Assembly (NCBI GenBank): GCA_016183615.1
Contig: JACPEG010000004.1
Span: forward strand, 1-64,000
DNA length: 64,000 nt
Reading direction: 5' to 3'
DNA from: Betaproteobacteria bacterium
Lineage (GTDB): Bacteria; Pseudomonadota; Gammaproteobacteria; Burkholderiales; UBA6910
Shown here piece by piece: positions 53,944 to 62,118 of this stretch (within the stretch, counting starts at the first letter, position 1; the number at the start of each line of letters is the position of its first letter). The translations under genes were made by a program, and so were the position numbers. Under the pieces are notes generated by a model, which was not told the DNA's origin, made no database searches, and was given only the letters and a program-made list of their open reading frames with translations.

Positions 53944-54411
53944 TCAGTCGAGGCCTTTCACCAGGTTGAGAACTTCGGAGGCGTGGCCCCTGGGATTCAC
54001 GCCGTAGAGCGCATGGCGCAGGATGCCCTTGCGGTCGATCACGAAAGTGGAGCGCACAATCCCGGTCTTGCGCACGCCATCCACCTCCTTGTCCTGGATG
54101 ACGCCGTAGCTGCGGCAGGCCTCGCCCTCGGTATCGGCAAGCAGCTGAATGGTGATGCCGTGCTTGTCGCGAAACGAGCCGTGGCTCAGGCAATCGTCCC
54201 GGCTCACGCCCATGATGATCGTCTTGAGGCGGGCGAATTCATCCTCCAGATCGCTGAACTCCACCGCCTGCAGCGTGCATCCCGGCGTGTTGTCCTTCGG
54301 GTAAAAAAACACGACCAGGTTGTATTTTCCCTTGAAGTCCGACAGCTTGACCAATTCCATGTCGGCGTTGGGCAAATCGAAAACCGGGGCGGATTGTCCG
54401 ACCTTCAGCAT
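53944..54411 (-). CDS. bcp: Thioredoxin-dependent peroxiredoxin Bcp
   Basis: The 155-residue peroxiredoxin has the peroxidatic C45 in YPKDNTPGCTLQAVEF and the usual FPG/STFVIDRKG strands. The resolving cysteine found five residues later in E. coli Bcp is Val-Glu here, so it works as a 1-Cys enzyme or uses another Cys (DDCLSHG or EACRSYG). ATG 54411 gives the family start; it is divergent from the oxygenase gene at 54516. Confidence 0.93.
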   Translation of the reverse strand: MLKVGQSAPVFDLPNADMELVKLSDFKGKYNLVVFFYPKDNTPGCTLQAVEFSDLEDEFARLKTIIMGVSRDDCLSHGSFRDKHGITIQLLADTEGEACRSYGVIQDKEVDGVRKTGIVRSTFVIDRKGILRHALYGVNPRGHASEVLNLVKGLD

Positions 54412-54515
54412 AGGCCTTGGAATCTGGGGTTGGCCAATTCTAACCCATTTCAAAAAACTTTAAATGGCGGAGCCGGCATCGCATCGGCGATGCACCGCAC
54501 GGATATAATAACTCC

Positions 54516-55637
54516 GTGAAGCCCATTGCACTCGGCGGACTGAGCATTGCCGGATTCCTGCGCCGCCACTGGCAAAAACAGCCGCTGCTGGTGCGCGACG
54601 CGCTGCCCGGTTTCGGCGCGATGCTGGAGCCCCGGGATCTGATGGCGCTCGCCGCCTGCGAGGAGGCGGAATCGCGCCTGGTGACCGTGCGCAGGGGAAA
54701 ATGGGAGGTGCGCCACGGCCCGTTCACGCTCGGAACCTTCGACCGCCTGCCGGCGCGCGGGTGGTCGCTGCTGGTCCAGGGGGTCAATCACTTCCTGCCG
54801 GAAGCCGACGCGCTGCTGCGCCGCTTCGACTTCATTCCCTACGCGCGGCTCGACGATCTGATGGTGAGTTTCGCGCCGCCCGGAGGCGGCGTCGGCCCCC
54901 ACTTCGATTCCTACGATGTGTTCCTGCTCCAGGGCAGCGGCAGGCGCCGCTGGCAGATCTCCGGCCAGCGGGACCGGGCGCTGGTGAAAGACGCGCCGCT
55001 GCGCATCCTGCGCCGGTTTCGGCCGGAACAGGAATGGGTTCTCGACCCCGGCGACATGCTGTATCTCCCACCGCGTTATGCCCACGACGGCATTGCGGCG
55101 ACCGATTGCATGACCTACTCGGTCGGATTCCGCGCCCCGAGTCACCAGGAGCTCGCGACCCGCTTTCTCGCACACCTGGACGACCGGATCCGGATCGAGG
55201 GGATGTACGCGGATCCCGGCCTGAGGGCTGCTCGCCGCCCGGCCCGCATTCCGCCGGACATGCTGCGGAGCGTGAGCAAGGTGCTGAAGCGGATTCGGTG
55301 GCGCGATTCCGACATCGTGGAGTTTCTGGGGTGCTTTCTCACCGAACCCAAGCCCCACGTGTATTTCCGGCGTCCCGCCCGCCCGGCATCACCCCGGGCT
55401 TTTCTCGATCGCGTGCGGAGACACGGTGCGCGCCTGGACCTCAAGACCCTGATGCTGTTTACGCCGTCCGCCCTGTTCATCAACGGCGAGAAGGCAGCCG
55501 CGGGCCACGCTGCCCGCGGCACGCTGAGCCGCCTGGCGGACGCCCGGTGCCTGCCTCCCGGATCGGCTCTCGCGACGGATGAGGCGGATCTGCTTTACCG
55601 CTGGTACCGGGACGGCTATATTTGCCCTGAACGCTGA
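54516..55637 (+). CDS. roxA: Cupin ribosomal oxygenase (RoxA/YcfD type)
   Basis: The 373-residue JmjC-type 2-oxoglutarate oxygenase has iron ligands H129-x-D131 (VGPHFDSYDVFLLQG) and H190 (LPPRYAHDG), followed by a dimerisation and winged-helix region. E. coli YcfD hydroxylates Arg81 of ribosomal protein L16. The start is GTG at 54516, 6 bp after TATAATA (54504-54510), which is close for a -10 and start, so the leader would be very short. Confidence 0.9.
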   Translation: MKPIALGGLSIAGFLRRHWQKQPLLVRDALPGFGAMLEPRDLMALAACEEAESRLVTVRRGKWEVRHGPFTLGTFDRLPARGWSLLVQGVNHFLPEADALLRRFDFIPYARLDDLMVSFAPPGGGVGPHFDSYDVFLLQGSGRRRWQISGQRDRALVKDAPLRILRRFRPEQEWVLDPGDMLYLPPRYAHDGIAATDCMTYSVGFRAPSHQELATRFLAHLDDRIRIEGMYADPGLRAARRPARIPPDMLRSVSKVLKRIRWRDSDIVEFLGCFLTEPKPHVYFRRPARPASPRAFLDRVRRHGARLDLKTLMLFTPSALFINGEKAAAGHAARGTLSRLADARCLPPGSALATDEADLLYRWYRDGYICPER

Positions 55638-55655
55638 CGCCGAAAGGAACCCGCC

Positions 55656-56147
55656 ATGCCGGATGGGGAACTGCAGCACACCAAGCTGGAGGGCATCAAC
55701 GACTACATCGAGGCTGTCGACACGGTAATCGGGCTCGCCCAGCGCACCATCCGGATTTTCGGCCACAGCCTCGATGGCGGCGGCTTCAACTCCGTCAAGC
55801 GCCACGACACGCTCCAGCGATTCCTCCTGGCCAGCCGCAACAATCGCCTCCAGATCGTGCTGCACGACGTCAACTACGTCATGCTCGACTGCCCGCGGCT
55901 CATGAGCCTGCTGCGGCTGTACGGCCACGCCATCGCCATTCACCAGACCCAGCCCCACGCCCAGGGCGTCTATGACCCCTTCGTGGTGGCCGACGATCAG
56001 CATTACGTCCGGCGCTTTCACTACGCGGACTCCCGCGGGCTGCTTGCCGTCAACGACCCCCAGGGCGCGGAAACCCTGATTCACCGTTTCGGCGAGCTTT
56101 GGGAGGCCTCCTTCGCGGCGGTCTGGGCCACCACCACCGGGCTCTAG
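55656..56147 (+). CDS. DUF7931-like (phospholipase-D-fold) protein
   Basis: The 163-residue protein resembles a conserved betaproteobacterial family with a phospholipase-D-like fold: VIGLAQRTIRIFGHSLDGGGF, LLASRNNRLQIVLHD and PFVVADDQHYVRRFHYADSRG. No HKD catalytic motif is visible, so it is probably not a phospholipase. AAAGGAAC precedes the ATG. It follows roxA by 18 bp and is likely co-transcribed. The function is unknown. Confidence 0.7.
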   Translation: MPDGELQHTKLEGINDYIEAVDTVIGLAQRTIRIFGHSLDGGGFNSVKRHDTLQRFLLASRNNRLQIVLHDVNYVMLDCPRLMSLLRLYGHAIAIHQTQPHAQGVYDPFVVADDQHYVRRFHYADSRGLLAVNDPQGAETLIHRFGELWEASFAAVWATTTGL

Positions 56148-56165
56148 AAACCCTCCCCTCCCCCA

Positions 56166-56194
56166 CTGGCAATATCAAGGTTTTCTGCTAGAAT
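56166..56194 (+). promoter_or_regulatory. Promoter for the small lipoprotein
   Basis: CTGGCA (56166-56171) and TAGAAT (56189-56194) are 17 bp apart. The leader of about 80 nt contains the GC hairpin GCCGGCTTCCGGC (56203-56215). Confidence 0.55.
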
Positions 56195-56280
56195 TTCCAG
56201 CTTGCCGGCTTCCGGCCGCGATCCGGCCGGGTCTGCTGGCAAAAGCGCTTTTGTTAATCATTTTTTAGGGAAATCAAATA

Positions 56281-56529
56281 ATGAAACGCTCTCTCCTCGT
56301 TGCTGCTCTCGTTACTGTGACCCTCGCCGCCTGCGGCAAGCAGGAAGCCCCCCAGGCCACTCCTGCTCCGCAAGCCACCCCACCCGCGGCGCCGGCCCCC
56401 GCGCCCCAGGCTGCGGCTCCCGCCGCTGCCCCCGCGCCCGCTGCTGCCCCGGCCGCTGCTCCCGCGCCCGCTGCCGCTCCGGCTCCGGCCGCCGCACCCG
56501 CCGGCGAGAAGAAGGAAGAGAAGAAGTAA
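56281..56529 (+). CDS. Ala/Pro-rich small lipoprotein
   Basis: The 82-residue product has a lipoprotein signal with lipobox LAAC (C18). The mature chain is almost only Ala and Pro (units such as APAPAAAP) and ends in GEKKEEKK. Such chains form stiff extended rods and may span the periplasm. It has its own promoter and a strong terminator, so it is a single-gene unit, probably well expressed. Confidence 0.85.
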   Translation: MKRSLLVAALVTVTLAACGKQEAPQATPAPQATPPAAPAPAPQAAAPAAAPAPAAAPAAAPAPAAAPAPAAAPAGEKKEEKK

Positions 56530-56544
56530 TTCCTTCGGCACCAG

Positions 56545-56574
56545 AAAAAAGCCGGCCCTCGGGCCGGCTTTTTT
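56545..56574 (+). terminator. Strong bidirectional-type terminator
   Basis: AAAAAAGCCGGCCC, a TC loop and GGGCCGGCTTTTTT form a perfect hairpin with A- and T-runs on its two sides, 16 bp after the lipoprotein stop. It may also stop transcripts of the hydrolase gene at 56658 from the other side. Confidence 0.93.
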
Positions 56575-56584
56575 ATTGCCTGGC

Positions 56585-56650
56585 GCTGCCACCACAAAGC
56601 CACGGAGGTACAGGGGAAGGCAAAAGCGCTCTGCGCTCCTGTGTCTGTGG
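56585..56650. repeat. Decayed ACCACAGAG-type palindrome
   Basis: CCACCACAAAGCCACGGAGG and CTCCTGTGTCTGTGGTTTG face each other across about 30 bp. The pattern is a shortened, mutated version of the element at 42743-42910. Confidence 0.65.
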
Positions 56651-56657
56651 TTTGTCC

Positions 56658-57422
56658 TTAGATCGTCCGCCAGGCGAAACCCTCGTCCTGGTCCGCCACG
56701 CCGATCCACTCCGGCTCGCAGTCGAGGGCGCGTGCCAGGGCGTGCCGCGCGAGTTCCGGCGCGTTGTTGGTCTGGCTCAAATGAGCCGCGACGATGTGCT
56801 TCAAGCGCGTGGTATCGAGGCTTGCGAGCAGCTCTGCGGACGCATCGTTGCCCAGGTGCCCGAGCCGGCTCGCGATGCGGCGCTTGAGCCTCTCGGGATA
56901 GGGGCCGCTCGCCAGCATTTGCGGATCGTGGTTGCACTCGAGCACCAACGCGTCGCAGCCGGTAAGCGTTTCCTGAATGTGGGGGGTCGAACAGCCGGTG
57001 TCGGTGAGCACCCCGAGGCGCCGGCAGCCGTCACCGAACACGAACTGCACGGCCTCCCGGGCGTCGTGGGGAACGGGGTAGGGCTGAACCTCGATGTCGC
57101 CGACCGCGAAGCTATGGTGGCCGTCGATGAGGGTGGCGCCGGCCAGGACGCAAGGATCGAGGCCGATGGCCCGGGCGGTGCCGTGGGTAAGCCAGACCGG
57201 AAGACCGTGCCGGCGCGCGAGCCGCAGCACGCCGCCCACGTGGTCGTCGTGCTCATGAGTGACCACGATGGCGTCAAGCATGGCCGGATCGAGTCCGAGC
57301 CGCGCAAGCCGCCGCAGGGTTTCCCGCAGGGGGAACCCGCAGTCCATCAGGACGCGGGTCCGGCTCACCTCCACCACCAGGGCATTGCCCTGGCTGCCGC
57401 TGCCGAGGGAGGCGAAGCGCAC
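56658..57422 (-). CDS. MBL-fold metallo-hydrolase (YycJ/VicX-like)
   Basis: The 254-residue protein has the metallo-beta-lactamase motif THEHDDHVGG (56-61 core) and ASLGSGSQGNALVVE at the start, characteristic of the YycJ/VicX/PhnP-like group. The start is GTG at 57422. It is the third gene of the dapA-bamC run common in betaproteobacteria, separated from bamC by a palindromic element. The substrate is unproven; nuclease activity has been reported for relatives. Confidence 0.88.
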   Translation of the reverse strand: MRFASLGSGSQGNALVVEVSRTRVLMDCGFPLRETLRRLARLGLDPAMLDAIVVTHEHDDHVGGVLRLARRHGLPVWLTHGTARAIGLDPCVLAGATLIDGHHSFAVGDIEVQPYPVPHDAREAVQFVFGDGCRRLGVLTDTGCSTPHIQETLTGCDALVLECNHDPQMLASGPYPERLKRRIASRLGHLGNDASAELLASLDTTRLKHIVAAHLSQTNNAPELARHALARALDCEPEWIGVADQDEGFAWRTI

Positions 57423-57430
57423 GGGATTCA

Positions 57431-57509
57431 GTAAACGTTGAACCGTAAACGGTAAACGGAAAAACCCGCGGGAATTTCCCGTCTACCGTTCACCGTTTAC
57501 CGTTCACCC
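57431..57509. repeat. CCGTAAACGG-type inverted repeat
   Basis: TTGAACCGTAAACGGTAAAC (about 57439-57458) and CTACCGTTCACCGTTTACCG (about 57483-57502) are inverted repeats around CCCGCGGG. The element fills the gap between bamC and the hydrolase gene. A half-copy, GGTGAACGGTGAACAG, lies at about 40768-40783. Confidence 0.8.
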
Positions 57510-58648
57510 TATTTGAGCTGCTCGAACAGCAGCGAAATGATGCGGTTGGCAACGTCGGATTTCTCGGGACCGCCGTCCTTGTTGAGCACGTTGACGGTGC
57601 TCGCCGCCCCCGTGTCCCGCACCTGTATGCGGTACTGCAGCGGCGTCTTCTTCGAATCGTCGCTGCGCCAGAACGCGAGCTTGGACAGGAATCCCTTGTC
57701 ATCCTTCTTCTGCGCGTCCAGCTCCGGGTCCACGTAGCGCACGTAGTACAGGCCCTTCGATCGATCCCGGTCTTCCACGGTGAACCCCACCCGGTCCAGG
57801 GCAAGCCCGACCCGGCGCCAGGCGCGGTCAAACGCCTCGTCCAGGGCGAGCGAGCTGATGCCCTCCCGGTCCTTGGCGATTTTCGCCCGCTCGGGCAGGC
57901 TTCCTCCCGCGAGCAGCGACCGGGAGCGGGTGTCCTCGACGCCGAACCGGACCATCAGGCGCCCCAGCATCTCAGCTTCCAGGTCGGGGTCGGCGGCAGC
58001 CGGCTGCCACTTGGTGGTGTCCTTGGCCTCGGAGACGAACACTTCTTCCATGCGCCGGTGGCTGATGTAGATCTCGGTGCTGGTGCCGTCGGTCGCCCGC
58101 TCGAGCCGCGTCCGGAACTTGTCGCGCTCGGCGGTGGAGTACAGCTGGTCCACAACCCGGCCCAGGAAGCTGCGGACAGGATCGAGCGGAATCTTCGCCC
58201 GATTCTCCGCCCAGTCGGTTTCCATGACCCCGGTCTCCGGCTTCTCGATATTGACGATGAAGCCGATCTCCTGCCAGAACTCCTTCACCACCGGCCACAC
58301 CTGCTCCGGCGCACCCTGCACCACCAGCCAGCGCTGGGTGCCGGCACGCTCGATGCGCACCTTGTCCGCGGCCACGGGAAGGACCCCGGACTGGCCCTGC
58401 GGCTGGGCGGTGCGGTCGCGCGTGTACGCGGAATAGGTAGCGGTGCCCTGGGGCGACACGTCAGGCACCGCGTAGCGGTCGTCCGCCGTGGGCGAGGTCA
58501 GATCGGGCGGAACCTCCAGCGGCGGCAGCTTGCCGGCGGACTTGTAGTCGATCTTCTTGCCCTCAAACAAATTGGTGGTGCCGCATCCGGCGAGCACCAC
58601 CAATCCCAAGGCGAGGCTCAGGCTGCGAAACAGCATACTGGACTTCAT
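57509..58648 (-). CDS. bamC: Outer-membrane assembly lipoprotein BamC
   Basis: The 379-residue lipoprotein (lipobox LAGC22) has the two helix-grip domains of NlpB/BamC (RWLVVQGAPEQVWPVVKEFW and AFDRAWRRVGLALDRVGF). It is part of the BAM complex that inserts beta-barrel proteins. The long N-terminal extension holds the proline-rich LPPLEVPPDLTSP that binds BamD. AGGAAG precedes the ATG at 58648. It lies 29 bp after dapA. Confidence 0.93.
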   Translation of the reverse strand: MKSSMLFRSLSLALGLVVLAGCGTTNLFEGKKIDYKSAGKLPPLEVPPDLTSPTADDRYAVPDVSPQGTATYSAYTRDRTAQPQGQSGVLPVAADKVRIERAGTQRWLVVQGAPEQVWPVVKEFWQEIGFIVNIEKPETGVMETDWAENRAKIPLDPVRSFLGRVVDQLYSTAERDKFRTRLERATDGTSTEIYISHRRMEEVFVSEAKDTTKWQPAAADPDLEAEMLGRLMVRFGVEDTRSRSLLAGGSLPERAKIAKDREGISSLALDEAFDRAWRRVGLALDRVGFTVEDRDRSKGLYYVRYVDPELDAQKKDDKGFLSKLAFWRSDDSKKTPLQYRIQVRDTGAASTVNVLNKDGGPEKSDVANRIISLLFEQLK

Positions 58649-58677
58649 GAGGCTTCCTCTATAGTGCGCGGATTTCG

Positions 58678-59556
58678 TTACGCTTTGATACCCGCCTGAC
58701 GCATGGCGTTCCGCACCGTCTCGTAAAATTTTTCGGAAAGGGGCGTCAGCGGCAGACGGATCCCCTCCTTCATGAGGCCCATCCGGGCCACGGCCCACTT
58801 CACGGGGATGGGATTGGCCTCGACGAACAGGTCCTTGTGCAGCCCCATCAGCAGGTGGTTGATGCGGCGGGCCTCCGCCAGATCCCCCAAGAATGCAGCA
58901 GCGCACATCTGGTGCATGAGGCGGGGCGCCACGTTGGCGGTCACGGAGATCACGCCGTGCGCCCCCAGCAGCAGCAGGCCCAGCGCGCTCGCGTCGTCTC
59001 CGCTGTACACCGCGAAATCCGGAGCTGCCCGCTGGAGCAGGTCGGTGCCGCGCTCCATGTCGCCGGTGGCATCCTTGATGCCGACGATATTGGGAACCTG
59101 AGCGAGCCGCAGCGAGGTGTCGTTGGCGAGATCCGCCACGGTACGGCTGGGCACGTTGTAAAGAATGATGGGGATATCCACCGCCTCGGCAATGGCCCGG
59201 AAATGCCGGTACAGCCCGTCCTGGGTCGGCTTGTTGTAATAGGGCACCACCGACAGGCTGGCATCCGCGCCCGCATCCTTCGCGAATGCCGTGAGCTCGA
59301 TGGCTTCCCGGGTGGAGTTGGCGCCGGTCCCCGCCACCACCGGGATGCGTCCGGCCGCGTGCTCGACCGTGGCCTTGATCAGCAGCCGGTGTTCCTCGAA
59401 ATCGACGGTGGGGGATTCCCCCGTCGTGCCCACGACCACGATGCCATCGGTCCCCTGCTCGACGTGGAAGTCCACCAAGCCCCGCAGCCGCTCGAGATCG
59501 AGGCTGCCGTCCTCGTGCATGGGAGTGACGATGGCGACCAGACTGCCCTTTATCAT
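58678..59556 (-). CDS. dapA: 4-hydroxy-tetrahydrodipicolinate synthase
   Basis: DapA condenses pyruvate with aspartate semialdehyde in lysine and peptidoglycan synthesis. The 292-residue protein has the Schiff-base lysine K161 (VGIKDATGD), Y133 and T44-T45 (GTTGESPT). The ATG at 59556 begins the conserved [17 protein letters not shown]. It heads the dapA-bamC-hydrolase cluster. Confidence 0.98.
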   Translation of the reverse strand: MIKGSLVAIVTPMHEDGSLDLERLRGLVDFHVEQGTDGIVVVGTTGESPTVDFEEHRLLIKATVEHAAGRIPVVAGTGANSTREAIELTAFAKDAGADASLSVVPYYNKPTQDGLYRHFRAIAEAVDIPIILYNVPSRTVADLANDTSLRLAQVPNIVGIKDATGDMERGTDLLQRAAPDFAVYSGDDASALGLLLLGAHGVISVTANVAPRLMHQMCAAAFLGDLAEARRINHLLMGLHKDLFVEANPIPVKWAVARMGLMKEGIRLPLTPLSEKFYETVRNAMRQAGIKA

Positions 59557-59584
59557 GATGTTCCGACCGGAAAAATGGGTAATT

Positions 59585-59927
59585 TTACCCGAAGATGCCG
59601 GTCCGGGGATAAGGTCTTGGGCGCAAACACCCAGGGCGGGCTGGCACTGGCTGTGGAAATCCACCGCCGGGCCGGGCTCCCCCGTTCCGGACCGGGACAG
59701 AAGGATCCGTCCCGTCACGGGGTTGGGACGGACTCACCTGCTCCGTGGTGACGAAAGCCTCGGGGAGCGGCGCCGCTTCGCCACGCAGGCGCCTGAAAAG
59801 GGCGTACGCATAATCGGCCACCGGGCAGGAAGCGGGATCCTTCCAGCACCCGGCCGCCCTCCTGGTGCCGGTACTTCACCTCCCACACGTGGCGGGAGAT
59901 GTCGGAGGTGAACGCATTCCCGCTCAT
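59585..59927 (-). pseudogene. nrdJ: Probable remnant of B12-dependent ribonucleotide reductase
   Basis: From an ATG at 59927, overlapping the methyltransferase stop (ATGA), the frame reads SDISRHVWEVKYRHQEGG, like the N-terminus of class II ribonucleotide reductases. After about residue 25 the similarity stops. In another frame the sequence continues ADYAYALFRRLRGEAAPLPE and [10 protein letters not shown], which resembles a later stretch of the same enzyme, before drifting into unrelated codons that end at 59585. I read this as an internally deleted, frameshifted nrdJ. The similarity is from memory and moderate. Confidence 0.5.
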
Positions 59928-60457
59928 GGCTGCGTGATCTTCACCGCGCAAATTCGCTGCACCACGGCCATCTTGGGACGGGAAACAAGTCCTTCCTCGA
60001 AGGCCACCACCCGCAGCCTGCCCCGGACCGCCTCCAGAAGCTCGTTGGATCTGAGAAGAAAATCCGGATTGCTGGGCCGCCCGTAGTGCTCGTTGCCCAG
60101 GGCGAAGGTCTCGTAGATCAGCACGCCGCCTTCCTCCAAAGCCGCAAGCAGGTTGGGGAACAGGGGGCGATGCAGGTAATTGCAGACCACGATGCCGCTG
60201 AAGCGCGATTCTTGGTAGGGCCAGGGCCCGCCTTCCAGGTCCGCGATCAGGGCATCGATTCCCGGAATGCCGCCGACCAGCGCAATCGCCCCGGGATCGC
60301 GGTCCACGGCATCGACGCGGAAACCCCGCTTCGCGAAAAATCGCGCGTGGCGGCCGCTGCCGCAGGCCACATCCAGCACCCTTCCGCTGGCAGGTATCAG
60401 CCGCGCCCAGCGCCTCACCCAGGGAGACGGCTCATGCGGATGGTGCTTCGCTTCCAT
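59924..60457 (-). CDS. SAM-dependent methyltransferase
   Basis: The 177-residue class I methyltransferase has the SAM motif VLDVACGSGRHARFFAKRG, acidic loop DAVDRDPGAI and FSGIVVCNYLHRPLF. It resembles the TehB-like small methyltransferases; the substrate is unknown. Its stop overlaps the start of the nrdJ remnant, suggesting the two were once an operon. Confidence 0.85.
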   Translation of the reverse strand: MEAKHHPHEPSPWVRRWARLIPASGRVLDVACGSGRHARFFAKRGFRVDAVDRDPGAIALVGGIPGIDALIADLEGGPWPYQESRFSGIVVCNYLHRPLFPNLLAALEEGGVLIYETFALGNEHYGRPSNPDFLLRSNELLEAVRGRLRVVAFEEGLVSRPKMAVVQRICAVKITQP

Positions 60458-60548
60458 GCATTAAACATTGGAACAATCGTTGTGGCACAGACTATAGCAG
60501 GTGCAATTCCACCGCCCAACCCTTCCGCCGGTTGCACAGATCTCGTAG

Positions 60549-60624
60549 GTTGGGCTTCGCACTGCGAAGCCCAACGTTCAGGATCAGGTGCGCCGGGCGT
60601 TGGGCTGCAAATGCGCAGCCCAAC
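60549..60624. repeat. Two GTTGGGC palindromes
   Basis: GTTGGGCTTCGC-ACT-GCGAAGCCCAAC (60549-60575, 12-bp arms) and GTTGGGCTGC-AAATGC-GCAGCCCAAC (60599-60624) stand side by side. The first is almost identical to 32892-32918. They occupy the 230-bp gap between the methyltransferase and transporter genes, which has no other visible feature. Confidence 0.85.
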
Positions 60625-60687
60625 CTACCCCTTCACCCGGTGGAGAGGGGGCCGGGGTGGTGCGACGAGCGAGTGCCCTCTGCTACG

Positions 60688-61980
60688 ATGCGACTTTCCG
60701 GGACAACACCTTCCGCCGTGACTTCCAAAAACAACAACGACGCTTCCTGGCTGCTGTGGCTGTGCGTGAGCCGGGCGGGTTTCGCCACCATCTTCACCAC
60801 CTATTCCGCGGCGCTCCCGCTTCTCCGGACCGACTGGGCCATGACGGCGGGGCAGGCAGGGATGGTGCAGTCCGCCTGGCACCTGGGCTTCCTGGTTTCC
60901 CTCTTCACCGTCGGCTTCATGGCCGATCACTACGGGGCCAGGCGCACCTATCTGCTCACCAGCATCGCCGCCAGCGCCAGCGCCCTGGTATTCGCCGTGT
61001 TTTCCGGCGGCTTCGTTTCGGGACTGCTGCTGCACGGCCTGGCGGGATTGTGCTCGGGAGGCTCTTACACCCCGGGCCTCGCCCTGATCGCCGAGCGCTT
61101 CCGCGGCCGCGGCCAGGGTCGCGCCATGGGGTTCTATCTCGCGGCCGCCTCCCTGGGCTACGCCATCTCGCTGTTCCTGTCGAGCGCGCTGATCCCGGTT
61201 TACGGATGGCGGGGCGCCTTCATCGTGACCGCCTGCGGGCCGCTCGCCGCCACCCTCATCGCGTTCCGGGTGCTGCGCGACACCCCCAACGTGGTCCATC
61301 CCGTGCCGGCGGACCACGGCGACCGCGCTTCGCTACTCACGGTGATCCGCAATCGCCCGGCCATGCTGGCGATCTGGGCCTACGTGTTCCACGCCTGGGA
61401 GCTGCTGGGGCTCTGGGCCTGGCTTCCCGCCTACCTGGCGGCTGCCATGGTCCATGGCGGCGGGGTCACGGCCGCGGCGGCAAGCGTCGGCGCGACGCTC
61501 ACCGCGGTGACCTATCTCATCAGCACGGTGGGCAGCGTCGCCGGAGGATCGCTCTCGGATCGCTGGGGGCGCACGGCAGTGATTCTCATGATGTCGGTCA
61601 CGAGCCTCGCCTGCTCGTTCCTGTTCGGCTGGCTGATCGGGCTGCCGCTCTGGATCGTGATGGCGGTGGCGATCCTCTACAACTTCACCGGCACCGCGGA
61701 CTCCTCCATTCACTCCACGGCGCTCTCGGAGCTGGTACCGCCGCGCTTTCTCGGCGCGGCCTACTCGCTGCGCTCGGTGCTGGGATTCGGCGCCGGGGCC
61801 ATCAGTCCCTGGTTGTTCGGGCTGGCGCTCGACTGGGGACGCGGGCCGTTGCAGTCGGAGTCATTGGGGTGGGGCCTCGCCTGGACCACGCTGGGCCTCG
61901 GCGCCCTGCTGGGACCGGTCGCCACGCTCGCGCTGCGGCGTTCTTCGGAGGCAGGCAGGCTCGCCGGTGGACGACGTTGA
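60688..61980 (+). CDS. MFS transporter
   Basis: The roughly 430-residue protein has twelve predicted helices and the MFS motif A between helices 2 and 3 (GFMADHYGARRTYL), with a related copy in the second half (GGSLSDRWGRTAVIL). The substrate cannot be predicted. I give the ATG at 60688; a GTG at 60718 before TSKNNNDASWLLW is equally plausible. No clear ribosome-binding site supports either. Confidence 0.88.
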   Translation: MRLSGTTPSAVTSKNNNDASWLLWLCVSRAGFATIFTTYSAALPLLRTDWAMTAGQAGMVQSAWHLGFLVSLFTVGFMADHYGARRTYLLTSIAASASALVFAVFSGGFVSGLLLHGLAGLCSGGSYTPGLALIAERFRGRGQGRAMGFYLAAASLGYAISLFLSSALIPVYGWRGAFIVTACGPLAATLIAFRVLRDTPNVVHPVPADHGDRASLLTVIRNRPAMLAIWAYVFHAWELLGLWAWLPAYLAAAMVHGGGVTAAAASVGATLTAVTYLISTVGSVAGGSLSDRWGRTAVILMMSVTSLACSFLFGWLIGLPLWIVMAVAILYNFTGTADSSIHSTALSELVPPRFLGAAYSLRSVLGFGAGAISPWLFGLALDWGRGPLQSESLGWGLAWTTLGLGALLGPVATLALRRSSEAGRLAGGRR

Positions 61981-61984
61981 GGGC

Positions 61985-62110
61985 GTAGGAGCGAATTCAT
62001 TCGCGACCCTGGTCGGGGATAAATCCCCTCCTACACCGCGGGGGCAGGAGCGAATTCATTCTCGCATGCTGGTCGAATAAATTTGGTTACGGCGTAAGCA
62101 CCCGTGGCGC

Positions 62111-62118
<8 letters not shown>
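61985..62118. repeat. GAATTCATTCG repeats and hairpin after clpB
   Basis: Two copies of GGAGCGAATTCATTC (about 61988-62002 and 62048-62062) lie between the convergent genes. GGCGTAAGC and GCTTACGCC (62092-62118, 9-bp perfect arms) form a hairpin that includes the clpB stop codon. Without a T-run it is not a typical terminator, but it could protect the mRNA end. Confidence 0.65.

Noticed and set aside
59557-59584. Lysine riboswitch ahead of dapA
   Set aside because: The sequence before dapA is too short before older gene remnants begin, and no conserved riboswitch core is visible.
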